Part shown: positions 37,016 through 44,340 of the stretch, one piece after another | Layout of the letters: each line of letters begins with the position of its first letter | How positions within the stretch are numbered: the stretch's first letter is position 1 | Notes under the pieces: model-generated | What the model saw: only the letters and a program-made list of their open reading frames with translations | Told to the model about the DNA's origin: nothing | Databases searched by the model: none | DNA from: UBA5704 sp036380715 | Lineage (GTDB): Bacteria > Acidobacteriota > Thermoanaerobaculia > Multivoradales > UBA5704 | Assembly: GCA_036380715.1 (NCBI GenBank) | Contig: DASVEF010000343.1 | Location: 79,343 to 143,342, forward strand | Direction of reading: 5' to 3' | DNA length: 64,000 bases | Program-made: the position numbers and the translations under genes

Positions 37016-37091
37016 GCATAACAACGAAGATCAAGGTGAGCGGCGGAACCGCGCCCTTGCGGCTTCCGTCCGCTCGACGGTGGAGTTGGCC
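37016..37091 (-). other. attC-like site 2
   Basis: Read on the minus strand the site runs from GGCCAAC (37085-37091) to GTTATGC (37016-37022). Its central stem pairs GAGCGG-a-CGGAA-g-CCGC with GCGG-TTCCG-CCGCTC, leaving two extrahelical bases on the 5' arm as in true attC sites. It lies 50 bases after the TIR gene stop. The simple-site cores are imperfect. Confidence 0.65.
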
Positions 37092-37141
37092 GCTACACCA
37101 CTTCGTTTGGAACTAAACACTGCTCGCCAGCCGACTGGAAC

Positions 37142-38545
37142 CTATTCGGCTACTGGTCGTGACCCTTGGCGCGCCAGAATACGGCGCCAAGTGTCTGCCA
37201 CGTTTTTGGCCAACCTGACACGGTTTCTTGCACTGCTACGCCAATCCTCGTATTGACTATATAGAAGCGCCACCTCCTCAGCGCTTAGAGTCTCGTCGAA
37301 CTCTACCAGCGTCGCCGCAGCGTGAAAGTACTCCGCGATTAGACCTTCCTCAACATCTGCGGGAATGATATGGCCTGCCCGCTGCCAAGAGCTGCGGATA
37401 GAAACGGCGCTCCTAACCATCTCTCGCCAGTTCTCCGCGCCTCGTTGTTGCTCTACTCTCGCGAGATTGAAGAGAGCGTACCCCGTCCAAAGCCGGAGGT
37501 CCTGATCATCGTATAGGGCCGCCAGCTCTAGGCATTTAGCCAGAGCATCAGCCGCACGATCCAGGAATTTGCGTCGGTGGGCTTTATCGACACCTGGTCG
37601 CTGCGCCAGCTTATCATAAGAAAGTCCCAAATAATCATAAGCCACGATCTTCGCCATGGGAGTGACAGTCTCTTCACCCAGAGTCTCAATGACGCCTTCT
37701 AGACCGAGAGCACAAGACTCGAGCGCAACGAAGTCCTTCAATTCTGGCGGGCGCCACCATGCCATGTAATCGGTCACAAGCCTCAACAGCTGCTTGCAGG
37801 CACTTTGAATTTTATCACTAGAACGTATGTCCGCCAAACGTCTAGACCACCATTTTTGCTCAGGCTCAACCTGCAGGTAGGATTCAAAAACTACACGCTC
37901 AAGCAAGTAAGCTATCCTCTCGTCAGCATCATCCTCCAAACGATCAAACTCAGTTGCAAACGTGTTGAGAGTATTTGAATTTACAGGCGCAATGTTCGCA
38001 TACGAAAGCCGCCCGTGAGGATCCCGCAGTAGTGGAGTCGTGGGTTCAAGGCCAAGGCGCTCCTCTATAATTTGACGAACGTGGTCATGCACCCCTTCGC
38101 GTGTCAAATCGTCGGCAATGTAAAGTCCCTGAATGTCACTTGGATATTCTAGGTTCCTCGGCCCAAAAAGCCGCACCCGCTGTTGGCCGAGGTAGCCGAT
38201 CAGCAGGCCGAGCTCCAAAATCACGTTTTGCCGCGAGCGATCACGAAGCCGTGCCACCAATTCACTTGCCGAGAGTTCCTTTAAAGGAAGATTTGAAAGC
38301 TCAGTCCGTCCAAGCCCGAGGTCATCGGCTGTCATAAATACGATTGCTGCATCGAGTGAGTGGAATGTGGTTAAGAGGGCATCCAAGATAGTCGTATTTT
38401 CGCGACGCAACTCGATTGCTGTGAGAATACGCGGCCGTACGCGGTAGCCGCCCGCGGCGAGTGCCGCTATAGCTTCGAGAGCGGCCTCGCGCAGATCGGA
38501 ACGATGCCCGTAAACAATTCCGATCTCACACTTAGGTTTAAGCAT
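37142..38545 (-). CDS. TIR-like (CBASS/Pycsar effector type) domain protein, integron cassette gene
   Basis: A 467-aa protein. Residues about 5-150 match the TIR-like fold of PF10137-type effectors: EIGIVYGHRSDLREAAL, then NVILELGLLIGYLGQQRVRL, where the conserved Glu lies in the active-site segment of NAD-degrading TIR enzymes. Residues 200-467 are all helical and TPR-like with no catalytic motif, probably a sensing or oligomerisation part. Proteins of this type act in antiphage defence by depleting NAD+, but no cyclase or other partner gene adjoins it. Base composition is less GC-rich than its neighbours, and it lies between attC-like sites 1 and 2. No clear ribosome site. Confidence 0.72.
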   Translation of the reverse strand: MLKPKCEIGIVYGHRSDLREAALEAIAALAAGGYRVRPRILTAIELRRENTTILDALLTTFHSLDAAIVFMTADDLGLGRTELSNLPLKELSASELVARLRDRSRQNVILELGLLIGYLGQQRVRLFGPRNLEYPSDIQGLYIADDLTREGVHDHVRQIIEERLGLEPTTPLLRDPHGRLSYANIAPVNSNTLNTFATEFDRLEDDADERIAYLLERVVFESYLQVEPEQKWWSRRLADIRSSDKIQSACKQLLRLVTDYMAWWRPPELKDFVALESCALGLEGVIETLGEETVTPMAKIVAYDYLGLSYDKLAQRPGVDKAHRRKFLDRAADALAKCLELAALYDDQDLRLWTGYALFNLARVEQQRGAENWREMVRSAVSIRSSWQRAGHIIPADVEEGLIAEYFHAAATLVEFDETLSAEEVALLYSQYEDWRSSARNRVRLAKNVADTWRRILARQGSRPVAE

Positions 38546-38613
38546 TGTGAGATTCCGTTACAGAAGGCTGCGCTACCACAGAACGAATCCCTATGCCATA
38601 ACCGTTAATGGTC

Positions 38614-38674
38614 GGCCAACGTCTTAGGGCTTCAGCGGGGCCGTTAGGCATCCGCTGGAAGCTCCGTGTTGGGC
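38614..38674 (-). other. attC-like site 1
   Basis: On the minus strand the site begins GCCCAAC (38668-38674) and ends GTTGGCC (38614-38620). The arms GG-a-GCTTC-c-AGCGG and CCGCTGAAGCC pair with two extrahelical bases on the 5' arm. It is 61 bp long and overlaps the last codons of the 38624 gene, typical of cassette genes. This is the clearest of the three sites. Confidence 0.75.
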
Positions 38675-39145
38675 GTCGGCCTCACTGTCACACCTTCTGT
38701 CCCACGAGCGGTACCTCCATGGGACCACATTCTCAAGATACGTTAGTCGAGGCGCCGGCATCCCGTTCTGACCATCCGCGAGGCCCAGGATTGCACTGAG
38801 TTTCCGGGAATAGGTCGGCTGCAGTGCCTCAGGAATGAACACCCAGGGACGAGCAGGCCACTCGGGCGGTATCGCGCAATCTCGGCGGATGGCGTCTCGA
38901 AGTGCCGACCAGTTCTCTGCCCACGCCTGCAAACGCTGCATCAGCGCCTGCAGGCTGTTTGAGTAGGTGATCTCGCATAGGTAGACGGCTCTCTCCCTGA
39001 AGTTCACCGCGAGAGCATCACAGTACCAACTCTTGCCACGCGGCTGTGTGTCCCCAGGCTGCAAGGAGAGATAGCACTCCGTGTTAACGAACACCGCGCG
39101 ATCGGCGCGGAGGTACTCTGTGACGACTCCTTGGAAGTAGTCCAT
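38624..39145 (-). CDS. Possible nuclease-like protein (integron cassette gene)
   Basis: A 173-aa protein. SWYCDALAVNF followed by AVYLCEITYS resembles the D-(E/x)xT core of PD-(D/E)xK-type folds, although the lysine is not conserved, so catalytic activity is uncertain. The C-terminal tail (from about residue 160) is encoded by the attC site and is probably not part of the fold. Similar small proteins occur in many bacteria without assigned function. It is the first cassette next to the integrase remnant. Confidence 0.6.
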   Translation of the reverse strand: MDYFQGVVTEYLRADRAVFVNTECYLSLQPGDTQPRGKSWYCDALAVNFRERAVYLCEITYSNSLQALMQRLQAWAENWSALRDAIRRDCAIPPEWPARPWVFIPEALQPTYSRKLSAILGLADGQNGMPAPRLTYLENVVPWRYRSWDRRCDSEADAQHGASSGCLTAPLKP

Positions 39146-39315
39146 GTGATGCAGCTCTATCTCTGGTCAAGACGCCCCACCTCTGTCTTACCTTCTCCGT
39201 CTCACCCTCCCCAAACGCTATCTCACTACAGTCTCGGTACTTACGACAATCGTATGCCCATTTCCGGCTTCGCGTCAATACGCCGACTTGTCGTCTTATC
39301 CCGAGTGTTGTGGAC

Positions 39316-39406
39316 GCTTATCCGACACCGGGCTGTCGCTATGGCAGCCTGCAGCAGTCGGAGGTGTTGGCGCGCTGCCTTGGCGCCTGGATCCTGTCGG
39401 ATAAGC
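39316..39406. repeat. Inverted repeat beside the integrase remnant
   Basis: GCTTATCCGACA (39316-39327) is exactly inverted as TGTCGGATAAGC (39395-39406), spaced by 67 bases without coding signal. It may be a MITE-like remnant or transposon end; the right arm lies 9 bases before the remnant's stop codon. Confidence 0.55.
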
Positions 39407-39414
39407 AGCCGGGC

Positions 39415-39611
39415 TCATAGGTCGTAGCCGCCCATCAGCAGGTGGGTGGCGAAGGAGTGACGGAGCGTGTGGACGGTCGCCTGCTTGCTGAGCCTGGCCT
39501 TTTTCACCGCCTCTTGGAAGGTCCTCTGGATACCCCTCTCGTGGAGGGATGCCGACGGTAGATTCCCTCGCGCGGATCTCGCGACCGGACCGGAGCAGGA
39601 AAGACGTACTG
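39415..39611 (-). pseudogene. Degraded integron-type tyrosine recombinase (intI-like remnant)
   Basis: The minus strand reads QYVFPAPVRSRDPREGIYRR, then shifts frame near 39547 into LHERGIQRTFQEAVKKA and THTLRHSFATHLL-like sequence (VHTLRHSFATHLLMGGYDL), ending at TGA 39415-39417. YVFPA, RDPR and HERGIQ are features of the extra segment that separates IntI integrases from XerC/D, and HxLRHSFATHLL is the box with the catalytic HxxR. Everything before and after is lost, including the catalytic Tyr. It is in the same orientation as the cassettes. Confidence 0.8.
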
Positions 39612-39740
39612 CCCGGACCGAGGAGCGGACCGAGGTGCCAGCCTTTTCGTGAGCGGGCGGGCAGCCCTTTGAGAGCTGGGTTCGAGTTGACTTCAGCTCT
39701 CGTGTCCCTCCAAAATGGAGGCAGTATGGAGGAGTAAGCC

Positions 39741-39974
39741 GTGGCGACGCTCAACATCAAGAACTTCCCGGACGCTCTTTACGAGCGGCTTCAGGAACGC
39801 GCCGAGCGCGAGCACCGCTCCCTCGCTCAGCAGGTCATTCATCTTCTGGAAGAGTCGGCCGGCAAGCCAAGGCTCCACTCGATCCTTGAGCTCCGCGGCC
39901 TCGGCAAGGAGCTCTGGAAAGACGTCGATCCTGTGGAGCATGTGCGGGCGGAGCGCGACTCTTGGGACTCCTGA
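39741..39974 (+). CDS. FitA/Arc-type antitoxin
   Basis: A 77-aa protein with GGAGGAG about 8 bases upstream. The ribbon-helix-helix part is MATLNIKNFPDALYERLQER followed by AEREHRSLAQQVIHLLEE, the usual N-terminus of FitA/VapB antitoxins, which bind operator DNA and mask the toxin. Its stop overlaps the start of the PIN-domain toxin gene, giving the common coupled arrangement. Confidence 0.85.
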   Translation: MATLNIKNFPDALYERLQERAEREHRSLAQQVIHLLEESAGKPRLHSILELRGLGKELWKDVDPVEHVRAERDSWDS

Positions 39975-40413
39975 GCGATCTCGGAAGCGGTCCCGTCGCT
40001 CTCGACACCTCGATTTTCATCTACTTCATCGAAGAGCATCCCCTCTACCTGCCGCTGGTCGAACCTCTTTTCGAGGCGATGGACGCGGGCAGGCTCGAAG
40101 CGGTGACATCGAGCCTCACGCTTCTCGAGGTGTTCGTGATTCCGTTCCGGTTTGCCAATGCGGCCCTCGTCGACCGCTATGAGGCCCTCCTGACCAAGAG
40201 CCGTGGCCTTCGGCTAATCGATCTCGACCGGGATTTCCTGCGCTCCGTCGCCCAGGTCCGGGCTGCCACGCGCGCCAAGACTCCGGATGCGATGCAGTTG
40301 GCCGCCGCGATGGCGGCGGGTTGCCCGGTCTTGCTGACCAACGATGACCGGATCCCGGCCGTGGCGGGCCTGCGATTCTCCAACTTGAGGACTACCTGCC
40401 CCAGGACTCCTGA
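39962..40413 (+). pseudogene. VapC-type PIN-domain toxin, C-terminus frameshifted
   Basis: A TTG at 39962 overlaps the antitoxin stop. VALDTSIFIYFIEEH carries the first PIN acidic residue, LTLLEVFVIPF the second and TPDAMQLAAAM, then LLTNDDRI, the rest, so the RNase active site is intact. Past GLR at about 40374 the frame is wrong: shifting by one base gives ILQLEDYLPQDS and a stop at 40411-40413, the normal PIN ending. As sequenced, translation runs on to 40573, antisense across the next gene. A single missing base or sequencing error explains it. Confidence 0.8.
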
Positions 40414-40449
40414 GCGCCGGTCGGCGATGCTCTCAGGACGCGCCGGGGC

Positions 40450-40866
40450 TCACTCGTCCGCGCCGGTCTCCTCGGCTTGCGGCGCCTCGTCGGCGGCCTT
40501 TTCGTTCACGGCGTCCACGACCTTGTCCGCTTCGAGCAGGGTGCGCACGTGCTCGCGGGGCTTGAAGCCGTAGCGGATCAGGGCGAGGTTGTCGTAGCCG
40601 TAGTGGCCGCGCAGGCTCGCTCCCAGCCGGCCGCGGATGCGGTCGGCGTGCTTGGTGAGGGTGCGGACCTTGAAGGTGATCTCCCGCAGCGCGACGAGGG
40701 CCTGGGTCTGCTGGCTCCTCAGGATGTCGACTTCCTGGGCGGTCCGCTCCAGCTCTTCCAGATCTCCCTGGACATGGGTGAGATGGCCGAGCTCTTTCCG
40801 GCCGTTGTCGACCAGAAGCCTCCAGCCTTGGATTTTGACGGGTAGCGAGCGGCTGTTCTTCGCCAT
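40450..40866 (-). CDS. Conserved-looking coiled-coil protein of unknown function
   Basis: A 138-aa soluble protein with AAGGAG 11 bases before the ATG. Residues about 30-75 are a probable coiled coil (LEELERTAQEVDILRSQQTQ), followed by a basic, aromatic segment (GHYGYDNLALIRYGFKPRE) and an acidic Ala/Glu tail. No family is recognised. The 21-bp repeat array at 41005-41213 lies directly upstream of its promoter region. Confidence 0.65.
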   Translation of the reverse strand: MAKNSRSLPVKIQGWRLLVDNGRKELGHLTHVQGDLEELERTAQEVDILRSQQTQALVALREITFKVRTLTKHADRIRGRLGASLRGHYGYDNLALIRYGFKPREHVRTLLEADKVVDAVNEKAADEAPQAEETGADE

Positions 40867-41004
40867 GGGCAGTTTTTCTCCTTTTTCCGTCCCGGAAGGC
40901 TGGGAAACCCGTTTTCAGGGCCTTCCAGGCGCAAAAATTCCGATCCGGCCCTTTTTGAAGGGCTCCCGACGGGTTTTACGGCCAAATTTCGGGGGATTCT
41001 AGCA

Positions 41005-41213
41005 GCACAGGCGCTGAGTGTGCGAGCGCAGGCGCTGTGCTCCGAGCGCAGCGGCTGAGTGTGCGAGCGCAAGCGCTGTGCATCGGAGCGCAGGTGCTGA
41101 GTATCCGAGCACAAGCGCTGTGCATCCGAGCGCAGGCGCTGTGCATCGGAGCGCAGCGGCTGTGCATCCGAGCACGGCGGCTGTGCATCGGAGCGCCGGG
41201 GCTGCGCGGGGCT
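41005..41213. repeat. Array of ten ~21-bp units with GCGC-centred palindromes
   Basis: Units begin at 41005, 41026, 41046, 41067, 41088, 41109, 41130, 41151, 41172 and 41193; one step is 20, the rest 21. The core AGCGCARGCGCTG is close to an inverted repeat (AGCGC-NN-GCGCT) and alternates with a GTGCATC/GAGTGTGC spacer. Because one unit is 20 bp, no frame reads through as a regular peptide repeat. It fills the 490-base space upstream of the coiled-coil gene. Confidence 0.85.
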
Positions 41214-41356
41214 CGAAGAGGAGGTTTTCACCTCGTTTTCGCCCCCGGCAGCTCCGCGAAGGCGGCGTGCCCTCCGCCTCCCGTCCAAACCTGCCCCTAC
41301 GCGAGGAGCGGGCCTGGGAACGTGTTGTAACCCCCCATCCTTAGGGGGGGCGCATC

Positions 41357-41869
41357 TTACTTGATCTGGCCGCGGATCTCCCCTCCGGGATGCTTGTCCG
41401 TGTGCGCGTTCACGTAGGTCACGCCCTGGCGCATGGCCGCGATCATTTCGTCGAGCTCGCCGGCGGCGATGCCCTGTCCGGCGGGTCCGATGACGTCCGC
41501 GGCCGTGATCGTGCCCGACACCGATCCGGAGACGGGCGGGCAGGCCGGCTTGCCGCCCCCTCCACACAGGAAGGCGATCACGCCGCCGTTCACGCCCCGC
41601 TGGCCCAGGTGGATGTGGGCCGCCGCCGTGGTCGTCCCTTCGAGGTTCTCATAGCTCAGCGTGTACTCGATCGAGCTTTCGTCGTTCGCGATCCTGGCCA
41701 GGAGCTCGCCGGTTCCGGTGCTGGAGACGGCGGGGACCTCTTCGAAACCGCTCAGGTTCGCTTTCATCGATCGGCCGCCCCGGTCCGGCAGGGCCGTCCC
41801 GGCGATGCCGAGGATGGCCAGCACGGCGACGGTCGCCACGAGCACGGTGATCCTGGAATGCTTGGTCAT
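41357..41869 (-). CDS. CHRD-domain exported protein
   Basis: A 170-aa protein with GGAGG 8 bases before the ATG. A signal peptide leads into a CHRD domain (LSGFEEVPAVSSTGTGELLA ... AHIHLGQRGVNGGVIAFLCG ... AHTDKHPGGEIRGQI), a beta fold named from chordin and widespread in bacterial exported proteins. Function is not known in bacteria. It lies 47 bases downstream of the oxidase-like gene and is probably in its operon. Confidence 0.88.
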   Translation of the reverse strand: MTKHSRITVLVATVAVLAILGIAGTALPDRGGRSMKANLSGFEEVPAVSSTGTGELLARIANDESSIEYTLSYENLEGTTTAAAHIHLGQRGVNGGVIAFLCGGGGKPACPPVSGSVSGTITAADVIGPAGQGIAAGELDEMIAAMRQGVTYVNAHTDKHPGGEIRGQIK

Positions 41870-41916
41870 GATGTGTCCTCCTCCTCTTGTTGTTATGACC
41901 GGCTCTTGCGGCCTTG

Positions 41917-44145
41917 TCAGTCCTGGACCAGGTCGACGCGCTTCGCCACGCTCGGGACTCCGGCGCGGTCCACCACGAACAGCATGTAGATGCCCGGCAC
42001 CGCCTGCGACGGCAGCCGCGGGGTGTGGACCCTCAGCTCTCCCTTCCGGGGGTCGGAGTGGACCTCGAAGCCGAGATCGACGAAGCGGTCGCCGCCGGTG
42101 AAGCTGTGGGTGTTGTGGTCGCTGCGGAGGATGACGACCGACTTGATGCGGTCGGACCGCCCCTGGACCCGGATGTCGAAGTGGTCCTTGTAGCGGATCT
42201 CTTCGGGCGCCGCCGTGACGACCGGGCGCTCGGCCAGGCTGCCGTCCTGCTTGAACAGGTAGGGCGGCCGGAAGATCTGGCCGTTGGGGACGCCGAGGTC
42301 GGGATCGCCGCGCGGGAAGTCGCCCATGGGGAACGACGGGTCGTCGGTCCGGATCAGGGCCTCCCGGTTCTCGCCGGCGAAGAGCACCGTGCCGTCCGGC
42401 AGCAGCGTCGCCGTCCCGTGAAGGCCGCGCACCACCGTGGTCTTGGCCAGCCCCCTCGTCGTACCGGTGGCCGGGTCATAGAGCTGGAAGCGAAGCCCGG
42501 CCCTCTCCTCGAACGTGGCCCCCTGGGTGAACGTGCCATGGCCGATGAGCACTTTGCCGTCGGGCAGCACCACGGCCTTCGACGTGACGCTCGGATGGAT
42601 CAGGTTGCCCGCCTGCCTCCAGCGCGGAGACTTGGCGGTGAGCTCCATCTCCTCGATCGTGGCCACGGAGGCCCCGGCGTCGTTCCGGCCCGAGATCATG
42701 AGCCACCGGTGCGAGCGCGTCTTGCCGCTGCGGTCGGTCTTGACCAGGCTGGCCGTGGGGCAGCAGTAGTGGCGGTTCACCTGGGCCTCGGCCAGCAGGC
42801 TCCAGTGGTTTTCGGCGGGAACGTCGCGCTGCGCATCCCGGAGCGCGGCTACGACGTCGAGGCACCAGGTCTGCTTGCTGAAGGGGCCGAAGTACCGGTC
42901 TCCTCCGGGCGGCACCGGATTGCGCACCCGGTCCATCCCGCCCATCGTGCAGACCACCCAATCGTCCTCCTCCGGGCCGGTCTGCACGACCTCGGCTTGC
43001 GGGTAGAGCGGGAAGGTCTTGCGCGCGTTCTCGAGCGCGATGGTGCGGTCCGTCCGCGGATCGTAGATCTCCGGGACGACCTGGGTGACCCGGGTGGCCG
43101 AGAAGGCGGCGTCGCTCTGCGTGGCGCCCTGCCGGCCCTTCTCCTCGGCCAGCGGATCGGGTCCGACGGAGGCGTCCTGGTCCGTCCCCGCCAGCACGAG
43201 CACCGTGCCGTCGGGCAGGGCAAGGGCGCTCGGGTACCAGCGCGCGTACTTCATGTCGGAGGGGTCCGCGGGCTGCGTGCTCCGGATGTCGCGCTGGTCG
43301 CACCCCGGATAGTTGCGCGCCTCGGGGTCCTGGGCGAAGAGCTGGAGGCCGAACGGGTCCCGTTCCCAGTTGTCCCGGGTGCACGGCTTCGCCCGCGGCG
43401 CCCAGGTCTCGGTCTCGGGATCGAAGACGTTGACCTTGAACAGCCCGTTCTGGCTCTGCATGTCGTGGCCGCCGAAGACGTAGACGCGCCCGTCGGCCAG
43501 CGTCACGCGCGCGTTGCAGTAGGTGTTGTAGTAGTTCCCGCGCGAGAACCCCACCTCGGTGAACGCCGCCCGGTTGAGCGCGAAGTCCTCCTCGTCGAGC
43601 AGCGCGGTGTGGAATTTTCCGTTGTTCCTGAAGGCGTCCGGGTGGCCAAGGTCGAACAGCAGTTGGCGTTCCATGGTGCGGTTGGCCACGATGCGCGTGG
43701 GGACGCTCTGGCTCAGGCCCTGGCGGAGCAGGTACCCGCCATAGGTGAGCCGCTGGAACGAATCCGCGTGCGGATCGCTGCCGTCCCTCTTGGCGGGATG
43801 GAGCACGTCCCGCAGCGAGGGGTTGAAGTCGTTGGCGCCGTTGGTCAGGGCTCCCGCCGCGATGGCGGCGTCGACGACGGCCGGGTCGGCGACGTCGTTC
43901 GGGGTGTACTCGGGGAACCGCGAGTGGAACAGCAGCTTGGGCGTCTGCGAGCCCTGTGTCCATACGAGCCCCATGTGGACGGCCTCGGTGCTCTGCATGG
44001 GGATGAGCGGCGAGACTTCGCCGCAGACCGAGCGATCCGTGCAGTCACTGCTCTGGGCGAAAACGGTGGCTGGGCCGGCGAGCGAAACCCAGGCGGACAA
44101 CACTCCTGTCATCAGGGCCAGCGGCCCTCTGTGCCGTTTTTTCAT
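41917..44145 (-). CDS. Galactose/glyoxal oxidase-like (kelch + DUF1929) exported protein
   Basis: A 742-aa secreted protein with GGAGG 7 bases upstream and a signal peptide to about residue 30. Kelch-type blades precede a C-terminal DUF1929 E-set domain. Compared with glyoxal oxidases, the Cys (YNTYCNARVTLADGRVYVFG) and its cross-linking Tyr (ARWYPSALALPDG) are present, as is the C-terminal His (HNTHSFTGGDRF). The usual Tyr-His pair reads Leu-His (RGLHGTATLLPDG), so the axial Tyr seems missing. It may be an atypical or inactive radical copper oxidase. The CHRD gene follows. Confidence 0.82.
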   Translation of the reverse strand: MKKRHRGPLALMTGVLSAWVSLAGPATVFAQSSDCTDRSVCGEVSPLIPMQSTEAVHMGLVWTQGSQTPKLLFHSRFPEYTPNDVADPAVVDAAIAAGALTNGANDFNPSLRDVLHPAKRDGSDPHADSFQRLTYGGYLLRQGLSQSVPTRIVANRTMERQLLFDLGHPDAFRNNGKFHTALLDEEDFALNRAAFTEVGFSRGNYYNTYCNARVTLADGRVYVFGGHDMQSQNGLFKVNVFDPETETWAPRAKPCTRDNWERDPFGLQLFAQDPEARNYPGCDQRDIRSTQPADPSDMKYARWYPSALALPDGTVLVLAGTDQDASVGPDPLAEEKGRQGATQSDAAFSATRVTQVVPEIYDPRTDRTIALENARKTFPLYPQAEVVQTGPEEDDWVVCTMGGMDRVRNPVPPGGDRYFGPFSKQTWCLDVVAALRDAQRDVPAENHWSLLAEAQVNRHYCCPTASLVKTDRSGKTRSHRWLMISGRNDAGASVATIEEMELTAKSPRWRQAGNLIHPSVTSKAVVLPDGKVLIGHGTFTQGATFEERAGLRFQLYDPATGTTRGLAKTTVVRGLHGTATLLPDGTVLFAGENREALIRTDDPSFPMGDFPRGDPDLGVPNGQIFRPPYLFKQDGSLAERPVVTAAPEEIRYKDHFDIRVQGRSDRIKSVVILRSDHNTHSFTGGDRFVDLGFEVHSDPRKGELRVHTPRLPSQAVPGIYMLFVVDRAGVPSVAKRVDLVQD

Positions 44146-44340
44146 GTGGACCTCCTCTCCCGTTGTTCTGATTTCGACACGGGCGCTACAGCCGGAGCCC
44201 CGGGGCCCGATCCATGGTGCGCTCCTGTTGTCTGTGGAGATTGCGCGCCGGCGTCGAACTCCGCGGCACTACTTCATAGAGTGAGTCCCCTCGCCGTGCC
44301 GGAGGGTTCATCGAGGCCGACGGCACGGGCTCAATCTGGC

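Noticed and set aside
41005..41213. Heptapeptide repeat coding region
   Set aside because: Frames stay open only because 21 is a multiple of three; the single 20-bp unit would shift any repeat frame, and no start signal exists.
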